A stretch of 64,000 bases of DNA from Gandjariella thermophila (GCF_005405885.1 NZ_BJFL01000002.1:248001-312000); one strand, 5' to 3'. Counted from the first letter of the stretch, positions 34,712-43,178 are shown. The notes: generated by a model not told the origin, from the letters alone. Translations and numbers: made by a program.

Positions 34712-35488
34712 GCCGAGCAGGCCCTCGCGCAGGTGCGCCAGGGTCTTGGCGAGCAGCCGGGACACGTGCATCTGCGAGATGCCGACCCGCTTGGCGATCT
34801 GCGTCTGCGTGAGGTTGCCGAAGAAGCGCAGCGCGACGATGTGCCGCTCGCGTTCCGGCAGCCGGGCCAGCAGCGGGCGCAGCGCCTCCCGGTTCTCCAC
34901 GCCGGCGAGGTCCACGTCCTCCTCGCCGAGCGCGTCGCCCAGCGTCATCGACGACTCGGCGTCATCGAGCAGCATCTCGTCCAGGGACGAGCTGTTGTAC
35001 GCGTTGCTGGCCTGCAGACCCTCGTAGACGTCCTCGTTGGTCATGCCCAGGTGCCCGGCCAGCTCGCTCGGCGTCGGCGCCCGGCCGAACTGCTGGGACA
35101 GCTCGGCGGTGGCCCCGCTGATGGACAGGTGCAGCTCCTTCAGGCGGCGCGGCACGCGCACCGCCCAGCTGCAGTCCCGGAAGTACTTGCGCACCTCGCC
35201 GGTGATCGTGGGCACCGCGAAGGACAGGAAGTCGGTGCCGCGCTCCGGGTCGAACCGGTCCACCGCGTTGATCAGCCCGACGGTCGCGACCTGGGTGAGG
35301 TCCTCGGGCGGTTCCCCGCGGTGCGCGAACCGCCTGGCGATGTGCTGGGCCACCGGTAGGTGCTCGGTGACCAGACGCTCCCGCAGCTCGTGCCGCCGCT
35401 CGTCGTCCTCGGGCAGGCTGGCGAACTCGGCGAAGAGCGGTTCGAGGTGGTCGTAGTCGCCGGTCGTGTGACGGCGTGTGGACGTCAT
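34700..35488 (-). CDS. sigF: Alternative sigma factor of the SigB/SigF/SigG family
   Basis: 262 residues. Region 2 (residues about 55-125: E-D-L-T-Q-V-A-T-V-G-L-I-N-A-V-D-R-F-D-P, then F-L-S-F-A-V-P-T-I-T-G-E-V-R-K-Y-F-R-D), region 3 (V-R-V-P-R-R-L-K-E-L) and region 4 (R-E-R-H-I-V-A-L-R-F-F-G-N-L-T-Q-T-Q-I) match the SigF/SigB stress group. In actinobacteria these read GTTT-N15-17-GGGTA promoters for general stress and stationary-phase genes. The start overlaps the stop of the upstream anti-sigma gene (ATGA), so the pair is coupled. Confidence 0.92.
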   Translation of the reverse strand: MTSTRRHTTGDYDHLEPLFAEFASLPEDDERRHELRERLVTEHLPVAQHIARRFAHRGEPPEDLTQVATVGLINAVDRFDPERGTDFLSFAVPTITGEVRKYFRDCSWAVRVPRRLKELHLSISGATAELSQQFGRAPTPSELAGHLGMTNEDVYEGLQASNAYNSSSLDEMLLDDAESSMTLGDALGEEDVDLAGVENREALRPLLARLPERERHIVALRFFGNLTQTQIAKRVGISQMHVSRLLAKTLAHLREGLLGSPR

Positions 35489-35946
35489 CGCGCCCCCACC
35501 GTCGGTGCCCGCCGCTTGACCAGGTCGATCCGCAGCTCTCGACCGGCGTGACCGACCGAGGGCGGCGCCACCGAGGCGTCCGCGGCGTCGGTGAGCGCGG
35601 TCAGCAGTTGCCAGCCGAAGCTCTGCCTGCCCAGCGCGTCCGCGCGCGCGGAAAGGGTGGAAACCTGGACCTGAAGTTCGTCCGCGTCCACCTGGAACCG
35701 GCAGGTAACGTGGCTGCCCGGCGCGGCAAGCTGCATCATGCTCGCGCACGCCTCGTCCACGGCGAGCCGGAAGTCGGCGATGGCGTCGAGGTCGAAGTCG
35801 GCCCGCATGGCCAGTTCGGCGGCGACCGCACGGGCCACCGGCACCCAGGTGAGATCCGCGGCGAGACGCAGTTCCACGTGTGCGGCGCGCTCACCGGTGG
35901 TGCCCGGCACGGAGATCCGGTCCGGTGGAATCGTCGGCACGCTCAT
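35485..35946 (-). CDS. rsbW: Anti-sigma factor kinase, RsbW/UsfX-like
   Basis: 153 residues with the GHKL ATP-binding fold. The N-box region is D-F-R-L-A-V-D-E-A-C-A-S-M-M (E-A-C-A in place of E-x-x-x-N), and the last part R-Q-S-F-G-W-Q-L-L-T-A-L holds the G2-like glycine. It is expected to hold SigF inactive and to be countered by an anti-anti-sigma protein not seen in the window. First gene of the operon with sigF and overlapped by it. The divergence of the N-box means its kinase activity should not be assumed. Confidence 0.85.
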   Translation of the reverse strand: MSVPTIPPDRISVPGTTGERAAHVELRLAADLTWVPVARAVAAELAMRADFDLDAIADFRLAVDEACASMMQLAAPGSHVTCRFQVDADELQVQVSTLSARADALGRQSFGWQLLTALTDAADASVAPPSVGHAGRELRIDLVKRRAPTVGAR

Positions 35947-36067
35947 CTGGCACCTCGGGCACGTTGTGCGCCGGCCAAGCCGCCCCCGACCGGCTCTCGT
36001 CGCTTGCCCGCGAGCCCGCCGGCAATGCGGCGTGGCAACCCGCGTGGTCGGGTTTCTAGCTGCGGAG

Positions 36068-36093
36068 ATACCCGATCCGGGGTATGCCTACAC
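36068..36093 (-). promoter_or_regulatory. SigF-type promoter in front of rsbW-sigF
   Basis: On the minus strand GTGT (36093-36090) and GGGTAT (36073-36068) are separated by 16 bases, close to the SigB/SigF consensus GTTT-N15-17-GGGTA(T/A). It is 122 bases upstream of the rsbW start. It would make the operon autoregulated, as is common. The rest of the 35947-36185 gap shows nothing else I can name. Confidence 0.5.
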
Positions 36094-36185
36094 CCGCTGC
36101 CGTGTCGGCACAGTCACGCCGGGGGTGGGGCCACCAGGGGTGCCGGACCGGCCACGCCGCGCCGTCGAGCGTGGCCGGGAGGGTG

Positions 36186-36357
36186 CTCAGTGCCTGTTCC
36201 GCAACGCGCGCCGCGGTCGCGTCGCCGGGCCGCGACCGGGACATGACACTCCGGTTATGCCTGATACGGCGCCCCGCCCCCGCGATCGCGGGGCTTCGCC
36301 CCGGCGCGTTCCCGGGCTCGTCATCGCGGGTCCGTCCCGTTCCGAAACAGGCTGTCA
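36186..36357 (+). repeat. Full copy A of a 170-bp structured repeat
   Basis: It has imperfect terminal inverted repeats: GCCTGTTCCGCAACG (36192-36206) and CGTTCCGAAACAGGC (36338-36352), 13 of 15 bases matching as an inverted pair. Inside are the perfect palindrome CCCCGCGATCGCGGGG and the small hairpin GGGGCTTCGCCCC. Its inverted counterpart is at 43012-43178; the two differ at about eight positions and one gap of some five bases. It encodes nothing obvious. Its end TGACAG gives the stop codon of the SDR gene at 36355. It is MITE-like or REP-like. Confidence 0.85.
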
Positions 36358-37155
36358 GATGCCGTGTCCGGCCACCAGTCGGCGCATGCCGGCCAGCCAG
36401 CGGTCCCGGTCCTCGCCCTTGCGCCGGACGAACTCGGCGACCTCGGGGTGCGGCAGGATGAGGAACCGCTCGTCGGCCAGCCCGGCGACGATGGCGTCCG
36501 CGACCTGTTCCGGCTCCAGCACCGCGCCCGACGCGGCCACCGCGAGCGCCGCGGCCTGCCCGGACTCGATGCCCGGCATCAGCATGTCGGTACGTACGCC
36601 GAGCGGGCACAGTGCGCTCACCCTGATCCCGGCGTCGCCGTAGGTGATGGCCAGCCACTCCGCGAACGCGACCGCGGCGTGCTTGGTCGCGGTGTACGGG
36701 GCGTCGCCGGGGGCGCTGAGCAGCCCGGCCGCCGAGCAGGTGTTGAGCAGGTAGCCGCGGCCGCGCTCGACCATGCGGGGCACCACGGCGCGCGCCGCGT
36801 ACACATGCGCCAGCACGTTGACCGACCACGCCCGGGCCCACTCGGTGGGATCGGCCTCCAGTCCCTGCCCGGTGGCTACGCCCGCGTTGGAGCAGAACAG
36901 GTCGATCGGCCCGAACTCCTGCTCGGCGCGCTCGACCAGCCGGCCGACCTCCGCCTCGTCCGTGACGTCGGTGCGTACCGCGAGCGCCCTGCCGCCCGCG
37001 TCGCTGATGGACTTGGCCACCAGCTCCGCGGCCGAACCGTCCACATCGGATACCACGACCCCGGCGGCGCCCTCGTCCGCGAACCGGCGGGCCATCGCGG
37101 CGCCGATGCCGCGCCCTCCACCGGTCACCACGATCACCGCGTCCCGTAGCCGCAC
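36355..37155 (-). CDS. SDR-family oxidoreductase (cluster with a TetR-type operator)
   Basis: 266 residues. The nucleotide motif VTGGGRGIGAAMA is at residues 11-23, NAGVA near 90, and the active site pairs Ser (N-T-C-S-A-A-G-L-L) with P-Y-T-A-T-K-H-A-A. GTG 37155 follows AGAGGAGG. It is divergent from another SDR across a gap with a TACCGAC-TG-GTCGGTA operator. Substrate unknown; beta-oxidation or alcohol/ketone metabolism would fit such operator-linked SDRs. Its stop codon lies in repeat copy A. Confidence 0.87.
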   Translation of the reverse strand: MRLRDAVIVVTGGGRGIGAAMARRFADEGAAGVVVSDVDGSAAELVAKSISDAGGRALAVRTDVTDEAEVGRLVERAEQEFGPIDLFCSNAGVATGQGLEADPTEWARAWSVNVLAHVYAARAVVPRMVERGRGYLLNTCSAAGLLSAPGDAPYTATKHAAVAFAEWLAITYGDAGIRVSALCPLGVRTDMLMPGIESGQAAALAVAASGAVLEPEQVADAIVAGLADERFLILPHPEVAEFVRRKGEDRDRWLAGMRRLVAGHGI

Positions 37156-37183
37156 GATGCCTCCTCTGCCGTCGCGGGGTACA

Positions 37184-37199
37184 TACCGACTGGTCGGTA
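37184..37199. promoter_or_regulatory. TetR-type operator between the two SDR genes
   Basis: TACCGAC-TG-GTCGGTA has perfect seven-base arms. Sequences of the form TACCGAC(C/T)(G)GTCGGTA are typical binding sites of TetR regulators of acyl-CoA and lipid degradation genes. It is 29 bases before the SDR on the minus strand and 98 bases before the one on the plus strand. No such regulator gene lies next to it. Confidence 0.7.
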
Positions 37200-37296
37200 C
37201 AGTGCTACCGTAGGGCCGCCCGTGGGCATCGTCAATGCCGCCGAATGCCGCGGGCGGGCACCGAAGTGGAGCAGGCTGGCCGGTTGGAGGCGACGC

Positions 37297-38094
37297 ATGC
37301 AGACGGGACTTGCGGGCAGGACGGCACTGATCACCGGGGCGTCTCGGGGGATCGGTCGGGCGATCGCGTTCGCGCTGGCCGCGGAGGGCTGCGCGGTGGT
37401 GCTCAGCTCCCGCAAGCAGGAGGCGCTGGACGAGGTGGCCGCCGAGATCCGGGCCACGTACCCGGACTCCCAGGTGCTCGCCCGCGCGGCGCACGTCGGT
37501 GACGAGGAGCAGGCCGAGGCCTGCGTCGCCGAGGCGGTGCGGCGGTTCGGTTCGCTGGACGTGCTGGTGAACAACGCGGGCACCAACCCGTACTACGGCC
37601 CCCTGGTGGACATCGACCGGCCGAGGGCGGAGAAGACCGTGCAGGTCAACCAGTTCGGCGTGGTGCTGTGGACCCGGCTGGCCTGGCGGGCGTGGCAGGC
37701 CGAGCACGGCGGCGCCGTGGTGAACATCGCCTCGGTCGGCGGCATGGCCACCGAGCCGGGGATCGGCTACTACAACGCCACCAAGGCCGCCGTGATCCAC
37801 CTCACCCGGCAGCTCGCGGCCGAGTTGGCGCCGCGGGTGCGGGTCAACGCGATCGCCCCCGGAGTGGTGCGCACCCACCTAGCCAGGGCGCTGTGGGAGG
37901 ACCACGAGCAGCGGCTGAACGCCGCGCTGCCGCTGGGCCGGATCGGCGAGCCCGAGGACATCGCCAACGCCGCGGTCTTCCTCGCCGGCGACTGCTCGTC
38001 GTGGATGACCGGCCAGACCGTGGTCGTCGACGGCGGCGCGCTGGCGCGGCCGTTCGGCGGCGGGGAGCCGGTGGGCGGGCCGGAGTCGGCCTGA
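37297..38094 (+). CDS. SDR-family oxidoreductase
   Basis: 265 residues. The Rossmann motif T-G-A-S-R-G-I-G is at about residues 14-21 and NNAGTN at about 91. The catalytic triad has Ser in I-A-S-V-G-G and Tyr/Lys in YYNATKAAV. The C-terminal M-T-G-Q-T-V-V-V-D-G-G is standard. GGAGGCGA precedes ATG 37297. Divergent from another SDR. Probably co-regulated through the operator between them. Confidence 0.88.
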   Translation: MQTGLAGRTALITGASRGIGRAIAFALAAEGCAVVLSSRKQEALDEVAAEIRATYPDSQVLARAAHVGDEEQAEACVAEAVRRFGSLDVLVNNAGTNPYYGPLVDIDRPRAEKTVQVNQFGVVLWTRLAWRAWQAEHGGAVVNIASVGGMATEPGIGYYNATKAAVIHLTRQLAAELAPRVRVNAIAPGVVRTHLARALWEDHEQRLNAALPLGRIGEPEDIANAAVFLAGDCSSWMTGQTVVVDGGALARPFGGGEPVGGPESA

Positions 38095-38151
38095 CAGGCC
38101 ACGCTCGGCCGATCCCGGGCGAGGACGGGGCCGGCCGAGCGGGTCACCGCG

Positions 38152-39504
38152 TCAGCGTGGCTGGGGCGCGAGCGACTCCCGCGACGCGGGCACCTCGGCC
38201 AGGTCGCGGTGCCGGGTCTCCGCGGCGAGCAGCACGCCGACGGTGGAGATGACCGCCGCGGCCAGCACGTAGCCGGCGACCGCGGTGCCGCTGCCGAACC
38301 GGACCAGCAGCGCCGTGGCGATCAGCGGGGCCACCGAGCCGGCGACGATCGAGGTGACCTGGTAGCCGATGGACGTGCCGGTGTAGCGGACCGTGGTGCC
38401 GAACATCTCGGCGAAGAACGCCGCCTGCGGCCCGTACATCGCCGCGTGCAGCACCAGGCCGACCAGTACCGCCAGGGTGACCAGCACCGGGCTGCGGGTG
38501 TCCAGCAGGCCGAAGAAGGCGAACGCCCAGATGCCGGTGCCGATCGTGCCCAGCAGGTACACCGGCCGCCGGCCGATCCGGTCGGACAGCGCGCCGAAGG
38601 CCGGGATCACCACCAGGTGCACCGCGTTCGCCACCAGCAGGGCGTCCAGCACGACGCTCTTGCCCAGCTTCAGGTGCGTGGTCGCGTAGGTGAGCACGAA
38701 CGCGGTGATCACGTAGTAGACGATGTTCTCCGCCATCCTGGCCGCCACGCACACCGCGATCTGCCTCGGGTAGCGGCGGAGCACCTCGAGCACGGGCGCC
38801 CGCTCCACCCGTTGCCGCGCCCGCGCCTCGGCGAACACCGGAGCGTCCTCCACCGAGGAGCGCAGCCAGTAGCCGATGCCGATCAGCACCGCGGACAGCA
38901 GGAACGGGATGCGCCAGCCCCAGGCCAGGAACGCCTTGTCGTCCTGGACCGCGGCGAGGACCGCGAGCACCGCGGTGGCCAGCAGGTTGCCCGCGGGCAC
39001 GCCGGCCTGCGGCCAACTCGCCCAGAACCCGCGGCGTGCCGCCGAACCGTGCTCGGCCACCAGCAGTACCGCGCCGCCCCACTCGCCGCCGATGGCGAAG
39101 CCCTGCACCAGCCGCAGCGCGGTGAGCGCCACGGCTGCCCACACGCCGATGCTGGCGTAGGTCGGGAGCAGCCCGATCGCAAGCGTCGCCGCGCCCATCA
39201 GCATCAGGCTGAGCATGAGCAGCCTCTTGCGGCCCAGCCGGTCACCGAAGTGCCCGAACACCACCCCGCCGAGCGGGCGGGCCACGAAGCCCAGCGCGTA
39301 GGTGAGGAACGCGAGCATGGTGCCCACCAGCGGGTCGCTGCCCGGGAAGAACAGCTTGTTGAACACCAGCGCCGCGGCGGAGCCGTAGAGGAAGAAGTCG
39401 TACCACTCCACCGTGGTACCGATCATGCTGGCGCCGAGCACTCTGGCCAGGGCGCCGCGGCCGGGTCGGGTGGTGGCCGCCGGGAGTGTGCCTTCGGTGG
39501 TCAT
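38152..39504 (-). CDS. MHS-family MFS transporter, likely for 3-hydroxybutyrate or a similar acid
   Basis: 450 residues, twelve helices. MHS-type features are helix 1 M-I-G-T-T-V-E-W-Y-D-F-F-L-Y-G, loop 2-3 FGHFGDRLGRKRLL, and F-A-I-G-G-E-W-G-G-A in helix 4-5. The family (ProP, ShiA, KgtP relatives) takes up organic acids or osmolytes with protons. It lies 29 bases downstream of the 3-hydroxybutyrate dehydrogenase gene on the same strand; the substrate assignment comes from this context only. Confidence 0.88.
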   Translation of the reverse strand: MTTEGTLPAATTRPGRGALARVLGASMIGTTVEWYDFFLYGSAAALVFNKLFFPGSDPLVGTMLAFLTYALGFVARPLGGVVFGHFGDRLGRKRLLMLSLMLMGAATLAIGLLPTYASIGVWAAVALTALRLVQGFAIGGEWGGAVLLVAEHGSAARRGFWASWPQAGVPAGNLLATAVLAVLAAVQDDKAFLAWGWRIPFLLSAVLIGIGYWLRSSVEDAPVFAEARARQRVERAPVLEVLRRYPRQIAVCVAARMAENIVYYVITAFVLTYATTHLKLGKSVVLDALLVANAVHLVVIPAFGALSDRIGRRPVYLLGTIGTGIWAFAFFGLLDTRSPVLVTLAVLVGLVLHAAMYGPQAAFFAEMFGTTVRYTGTSIGYQVTSIVAGSVAPLIATALLVRFGSGTAVAGYVLAAAVISTVGVLLAAETRHRDLAEVPASRESLAPQPR

Positions 39505-39533
39505 GGGAATCCTCCGCACGTCGTCGAGCGGGA

Positions 39534-40319
39534 CTACTGGGCGGTCCAGCCGCCGTCGAGGGTCAGCGAGGCGCCGGTGACGAAGGACGCCGCCGCGGAG
39601 CACAGGTAGGCGACCAGTTCGGCCACCTCGGCCGGCTCCACCAGCCGCTTGATCGCCGGGTGGGCCAGCATCACCCGCTCCACCACCTCGTCCTCGGCGA
39701 GCCCGTGATACTCGGCCTGGCTGGCGATCTGCCGCTCGACCAGCGGGGTGCGCACGTAGCCGGGGTTGACGCAGTTCGAGGTGACTCCGTGCGGGCCGCC
39801 CTCCAGCGCGACGACCTTGGAGAATCCCTCGAGGCCGTGCTTCGCGGCGACGTAGGCCGATTTGTAGGCGGAGGCGCGCAGCCCGTGCACCGAGGAGATG
39901 TTCACGATCCGGCCCCAACCCTGCCGGTACATGTGCGGCAGCGCGCCGCGGACGATCCGGAACGGCGCCTCCAGCATCACCCGCAGCATCAGCGCGAACC
40001 GTTCCGGCGGGAACTCCTCGACCGGCGCGACGTGCTGCATGCCGGCGTTGTTCACCACCACGTCGACGGCCAGGTCGAGCGCGTCGATGGCGCCCGGGTC
40101 GGCGAGGTCGACGCGGCGCGCGGTGCCGCCCAGCCGCTCGGCCACCTCGGCGGCGGCCGCGCCGTCCACGTCCACCACGACGACGTGCGCGCCGGCCGCG
40201 GAAAGCCGCTCGGCGCAGGCCCGGCCGATGCCGCCCGCCCCGCCGGTGACCAGGGCGGTCCGGCCGGCGAGATCGGCTGCCACGGTGCCTGGGGAGGGGC
40301 GCGGAATCGCGGTGACCAT
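39534..40319 (-). CDS. 3-hydroxybutyrate dehydrogenase (SDR)
   Basis: 261 residues. Rossmann loop T-G-G-A-G-G-I-G; N-N-A-G-M-Q-H-V-A-P; active-site Ser in N-I-S-S-V-H-G-L and Tyr/Lys in S-A-Y-V-A-A-K-H-G-L-E-G-F-S-K, blocks specific to 3-hydroxybutyrate dehydrogenase; the G-Y-V-R-T-P-L-V-E-R-Q-I stretch agrees. It oxidises (R)-3-hydroxybutyrate to acetoacetate with NAD. First gene of a two-gene operon with the MHS transporter, divergent from the GAF/PucR regulator, 132 bases away. Confidence 0.9.
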   Translation of the reverse strand: MVTAIPRPSPGTVAADLAGRTALVTGGAGGIGRACAERLSAAGAHVVVVDVDGAAAAEVAERLGGTARRVDLADPGAIDALDLAVDVVVNNAGMQHVAPVEEFPPERFALMLRVMLEAPFRIVRGALPHMYRQGWGRIVNISSVHGLRASAYKSAYVAAKHGLEGFSKVVALEGGPHGVTSNCVNPGYVRTPLVERQIASQAEYHGLAEDEVVERVMLAHPAIKRLVEPAEVAELVAYLCSAAASFVTGASLTLDGGWTAQ

Positions 40320-40451
40320 GGCGCATGACGGTAGGCAGGGCCACGCTGGCGACCCATGGGCCAGCCGAACATAATCCACGGACCCGCTATGTGTTCGGCG
40401 GGTGCCGGCGGTGCGCCGCTCACGGCGAGGACCGCCGGGCACAATCGCCGC

Positions 40452-42377
40452 ATGCCCGACGGCGAGGACGACGCCTACCTCGAGATGCTGCTGCGCGACG
40501 CGCCGGCCGCGGACTACGAGCGGCCGGTGGCCGAGGCACGGGCCCGCGGCGCCGGACCGGAGGCGATCGCCGCGCTGGAGCGCACCAAGGGCCTGGCCCT
40601 GGCCGTGCGGTCGGTGCTGGCCCGGCGGCGCCGGCGGGAGGAGGAGTTGGCCGCGCTGTTCCAGACCGCCAGCGACCTCGCCGGCCTGCGCGAGCTGGAC
40701 TCGGTGCTGCTCGCCATCGTGCGCCGCGCCCGGCGGCTGCTCGGCACCGACGTGGCCTACCTGACCCTGGAGGACGCCGAGCGCGGCGACACCTACATGC
40801 GGGTCACCGAGGGATCGGTGTCCGCGGCGTTCCAGCGGGTGCGGCTGCCGATGGGCGCCGGGCTCGGTGGCCTGGTGGCGCAGACCGCCTCCCCGTACGC
40901 CACCGCCGACTACCCGAGCGACGCGCGGTTCCGGCACACCGCGGAGATCGACCACGCGGTGGCCGACGAGGGGTTGGTGGCGATCCTCGGCGTGCCGCTG
41001 CGGCTGGGCGCCCAGGTGATCGGGGTGCTGTTCGCCGCCGACCGCAGGGTGCGCCCGTTCGCCGCCGAGGAGGTGGCGCTGCTCGGCTCGCTGGCCGACC
41101 ACGCGGCCGTGGCCATCGACGGTGCGCGCATGCTGCAGGAGACGCGGACCGCGTTGGCCGAACTGGACGACGCCAGCCGGCTGCTGCGCAGCCGCACCGC
41201 GGCGATGGAGCGGGCGGTGGCCGCGCACGACCGGCTGACCGACCTGGTGCTGCGCGGCGCCGGGCTGGCCCAGGTCGCCGAGGCGGTCACCGAGGTGCTC
41301 GGCGGGGCGCTCCAGGTCCGCGACGCCGACGACCGCGTGCTGGCCACCGCCGGCCGGCTGGAACCGCCCGAGGACGACGTGCTGGCCGACGCCCAGGCCA
41401 CGGCGCGGCGGACCGGGCGGGCCGCCCGCGCGGGTGCCCACTGGGTCACCGTGGTGGCCGCCGGCTCGGAGCAACTGGGCACCCTGGTGCTCCGCCCGGA
41501 CGGCGACCTGGACGACGCCGACCAGCGGGTCCTGGAGCGCGCCGCGGTGGTCACCGCGCTGCTGCTGCTGTTCCGCCGCACCCTGGCCGACGCCGAAACC
41601 CGGGTGCGCGGGGACCTACTGGCCGATCTGCTGGCCGGCGGCGAACGGGACCCGGCGGGGCTGCACGAGCGGGCCCGCCGGTTGGGCGTCGACCTGCGCC
41701 GGCCGCACGTCGTGGTGGCGGTGCGGCCGGCCAGCGGAGAGCGCCAGCCGGCGGCGGTCACGCTGGCCCGGTTCGCCGTGGCCCGCTCCGGTCTGGCCAG
41801 CCGGCATGAGGGCAACGAGGTGCTGCTGCTGCCCGGCGACGACCCTGGTGCGGCGGCCCGCACGGTGGTGCGGGAACTGGGCGGCGTGGCCACCGCCGGC
41901 GCCGGCGGCCCGGTGACCTCGGCCGAGGCGGTGGCCGGCGGGTACCGGGACGCGGCCCGCTGCCTGGACGCGATGCTCGCGCTGGGCCGGCACTCCGACG
42001 GCGCCGGCCTGGCCGAGCTGGGCTTCCTGGGCCTGGTGCTGGGCGAGCGGGCGGACGTGGACGCGTTCGTCCGGCACACCATCGGGCCGCTGGTCGACTA
42101 CGACGAGCGGCGGGGCACCGATCTGGTCGGCACGCTGGAGGCGTACTTCGCCGCCGGACGCAGCCGGGTCCGCGCCCACGAGATGTTGCACGTGCACGTC
42201 AACACGGTGGGCCAGCGGCTGGACCGGGTGGGTCACCTGCTTGGCGCGGGCTGGCAGGACCTGGACCGGTCGCTGGAGATCCAGCTCGCGCTGCGGCTGC
42301 ACCGGGTGCGTGGCCGGCGCACCGCAGGGAACCCGGTGACGCGGTCGGACACCGGTCCGGCGACGCGCACGGACTGA
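40452..42377 (+). CDS. GAF-domain PucR/CdaR-type transcriptional regulator
   Basis: 641 residues. A helical N-terminus is followed by a GAF domain (about 70-235: LGTDVAYLTLEDAERGDTYM, V-I-G-V-L-F-A-A-D-R), a middle domain (about 270-460, CdaR/GGDEF-like) and a C-terminal PucR helix-turn-helix (about 560-620: G-T-L-E-A-Y-F-A-A-G-R-S-R-V-R-A-H-E-M-L-H-V-H-V-N-T-V). Such regulators sit opposite 3-hydroxybutyrate genes in actinobacteria and probably activate them. The tail after residue 620 is disordered. Confidence 0.88.
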   Translation: MPDGEDDAYLEMLLRDAPAADYERPVAEARARGAGPEAIAALERTKGLALAVRSVLARRRRREEELAALFQTASDLAGLRELDSVLLAIVRRARRLLGTDVAYLTLEDAERGDTYMRVTEGSVSAAFQRVRLPMGAGLGGLVAQTASPYATADYPSDARFRHTAEIDHAVADEGLVAILGVPLRLGAQVIGVLFAADRRVRPFAAEEVALLGSLADHAAVAIDGARMLQETRTALAELDDASRLLRSRTAAMERAVAAHDRLTDLVLRGAGLAQVAEAVTEVLGGALQVRDADDRVLATAGRLEPPEDDVLADAQATARRTGRAARAGAHWVTVVAAGSEQLGTLVLRPDGDLDDADQRVLERAAVVTALLLLFRRTLADAETRVRGDLLADLLAGGERDPAGLHERARRLGVDLRRPHVVVAVRPASGERQPAAVTLARFAVARSGLASRHEGNEVLLLPGDDPGAAARTVVRELGGVATAGAGGPVTSAEAVAGGYRDAARCLDAMLALGRHSDGAGLAELGFLGLVLGERADVDAFVRHTIGPLVDYDERRGTDLVGTLEAYFAAGRSRVRAHEMLHVHVNTVGQRLDRVGHLLGAGWQDLDRSLEIQLALRLHRVRGRRTAGNPVTRSDTGPATRTD

Positions 42378-42392
42378 GTTCGTCCCGGCCGG

Positions 42393-42412
42393 TGCGGGCC
42401 TTTTGACCCTAA
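42393..42412. promoter_or_regulatory. DosR/DevR-like box upstream of the UspA gene
   Basis: TGCGGGCCTTTTGACCCTAA contains GGGCCTTTTGACCC, which matches the 14-base DosR core GGGACTWWAGTCCC at 11 positions and has an A/T centre. It lies 48-67 bases before the universal stress protein start. The same palindrome type recurs in front of three other genes of this region. Confidence 0.55.
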
Positions 42413-42459
42413 CCATGACCGGCCGACACCCCTGACGGTGGGCCGCGTAGCCCATTCGA

Positions 42460-43014
42460 GTGATGGTGGTGATCGTGGTGGCCGACGTAGTCGTTGTCGG
42501 GGTGGACGGCTCGGCGGATTCCGTGTCGGCGTTGCGCTGGGCGCTGAAGTACGCCGAGGAGCGGGGCGACACGGTGCGCGTGGTACACGCGTGGACGGAC
42601 GTGCCCTGGTACGACGAGCTCACCGACCTGCGCAGGGACCAACTCGCGCTGGACCGGGCCCGCTCCGAGGCGGACGCCGCGCAGATCGTGGTGGACGCGC
42701 TGCGGGCGGCGGGGGTGACCGGCCCGGCGGTGCGGGGCGTGGTGACCGAGGGCGCCCCCGGCGCCGCACTCGTCGAGCTCAGCGCGGACGCCGACCTTCT
42801 GGTGGTGGGCGCCGCCGGCACCGGCCAGGACCCGGGCTTCGGGCGGGTGCCGCTCGGCGCCACCGCCCGCTACGTCACCCGCTACGCGGTCTGCCCGGTG
42901 ACCGTGGTGCGCGGTGTGCGCCCGCGCGGCCGGGCCAACCGGCCGCGCGTGGAGGAGTTCCGCGAGGTGAGCGTGCCCCGGCAGCGGTCGAGGTTCACCG
43001 GTACCCGGACCTGA
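42460..43014 (+). CDS. Universal stress protein, single UspA domain
   Basis: 184 residues. Strand 1 V-V-V-G-V-D-G-S-A-D-S, helix LRWALKYAEERGDTVRVVHAW, and the ATP-binding G-A-A-G-T-G-Q-D-P-G-F-G-R-V-P-L-G, near G-2x-G-9x-G-S/T. A short tail follows. The start is unclear among in-frame GTG/ATG codons at 42460-42478; 42460 is the outermost. A DosR-like box precedes it. Its stop TGA lies within repeat copy B. Confidence 0.85.
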   Translation: MMVVIVVADVVVVGVDGSADSVSALRWALKYAEERGDTVRVVHAWTDVPWYDELTDLRRDQLALDRARSEADAAQIVVDALRAAGVTGPAVRGVVTEGAPGAALVELSADADLLVVGAAGTGQDPGFGRVPLGATARYVTRYAVCPVTVVRGVRPRGRANRPRVEEFREVSVPRQRSRFTGTRT

Positions 43015-43178
43015 CAGCCTGTTTCGGAACGGGACGGACCTGCGATGGCGAGCCCGGGAACTGGGGCGAAGCCCCGCGATCGCGGGGGCGGGGCACCGTA
43101 TCAGGCATAACCGGAGTGTCATGGCCCGGTCGCGGCCCGGCGACGCGATCGCGGCGCGCGCTCCGGAACAAGCACTGA
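43012..43178 (-). repeat. Full copy B of the 170-bp structured repeat, inverted
   Basis: Read leftward it is collinear with copy A at 36186-36357 over the whole length, with about eight substitutions and one small gap. TGACAGCCTGTTTCGGAACG is the gene-proximal end and CGGAACAAGCACTGAG the other. The middle segment ATGACACTCCGGTTATGCC is identical in both copies, as is the CCCCGCGATCGCGGGG palindrome. Confidence 0.85.

Noticed and set aside
38089-38103. GGCCTGACAGGCC at the stop of the 37297 SDR gene as another repeat copy
   Set aside because: It shares only TGACAGG with the repeat end; the following bases have no similarity to the 170-bp element.
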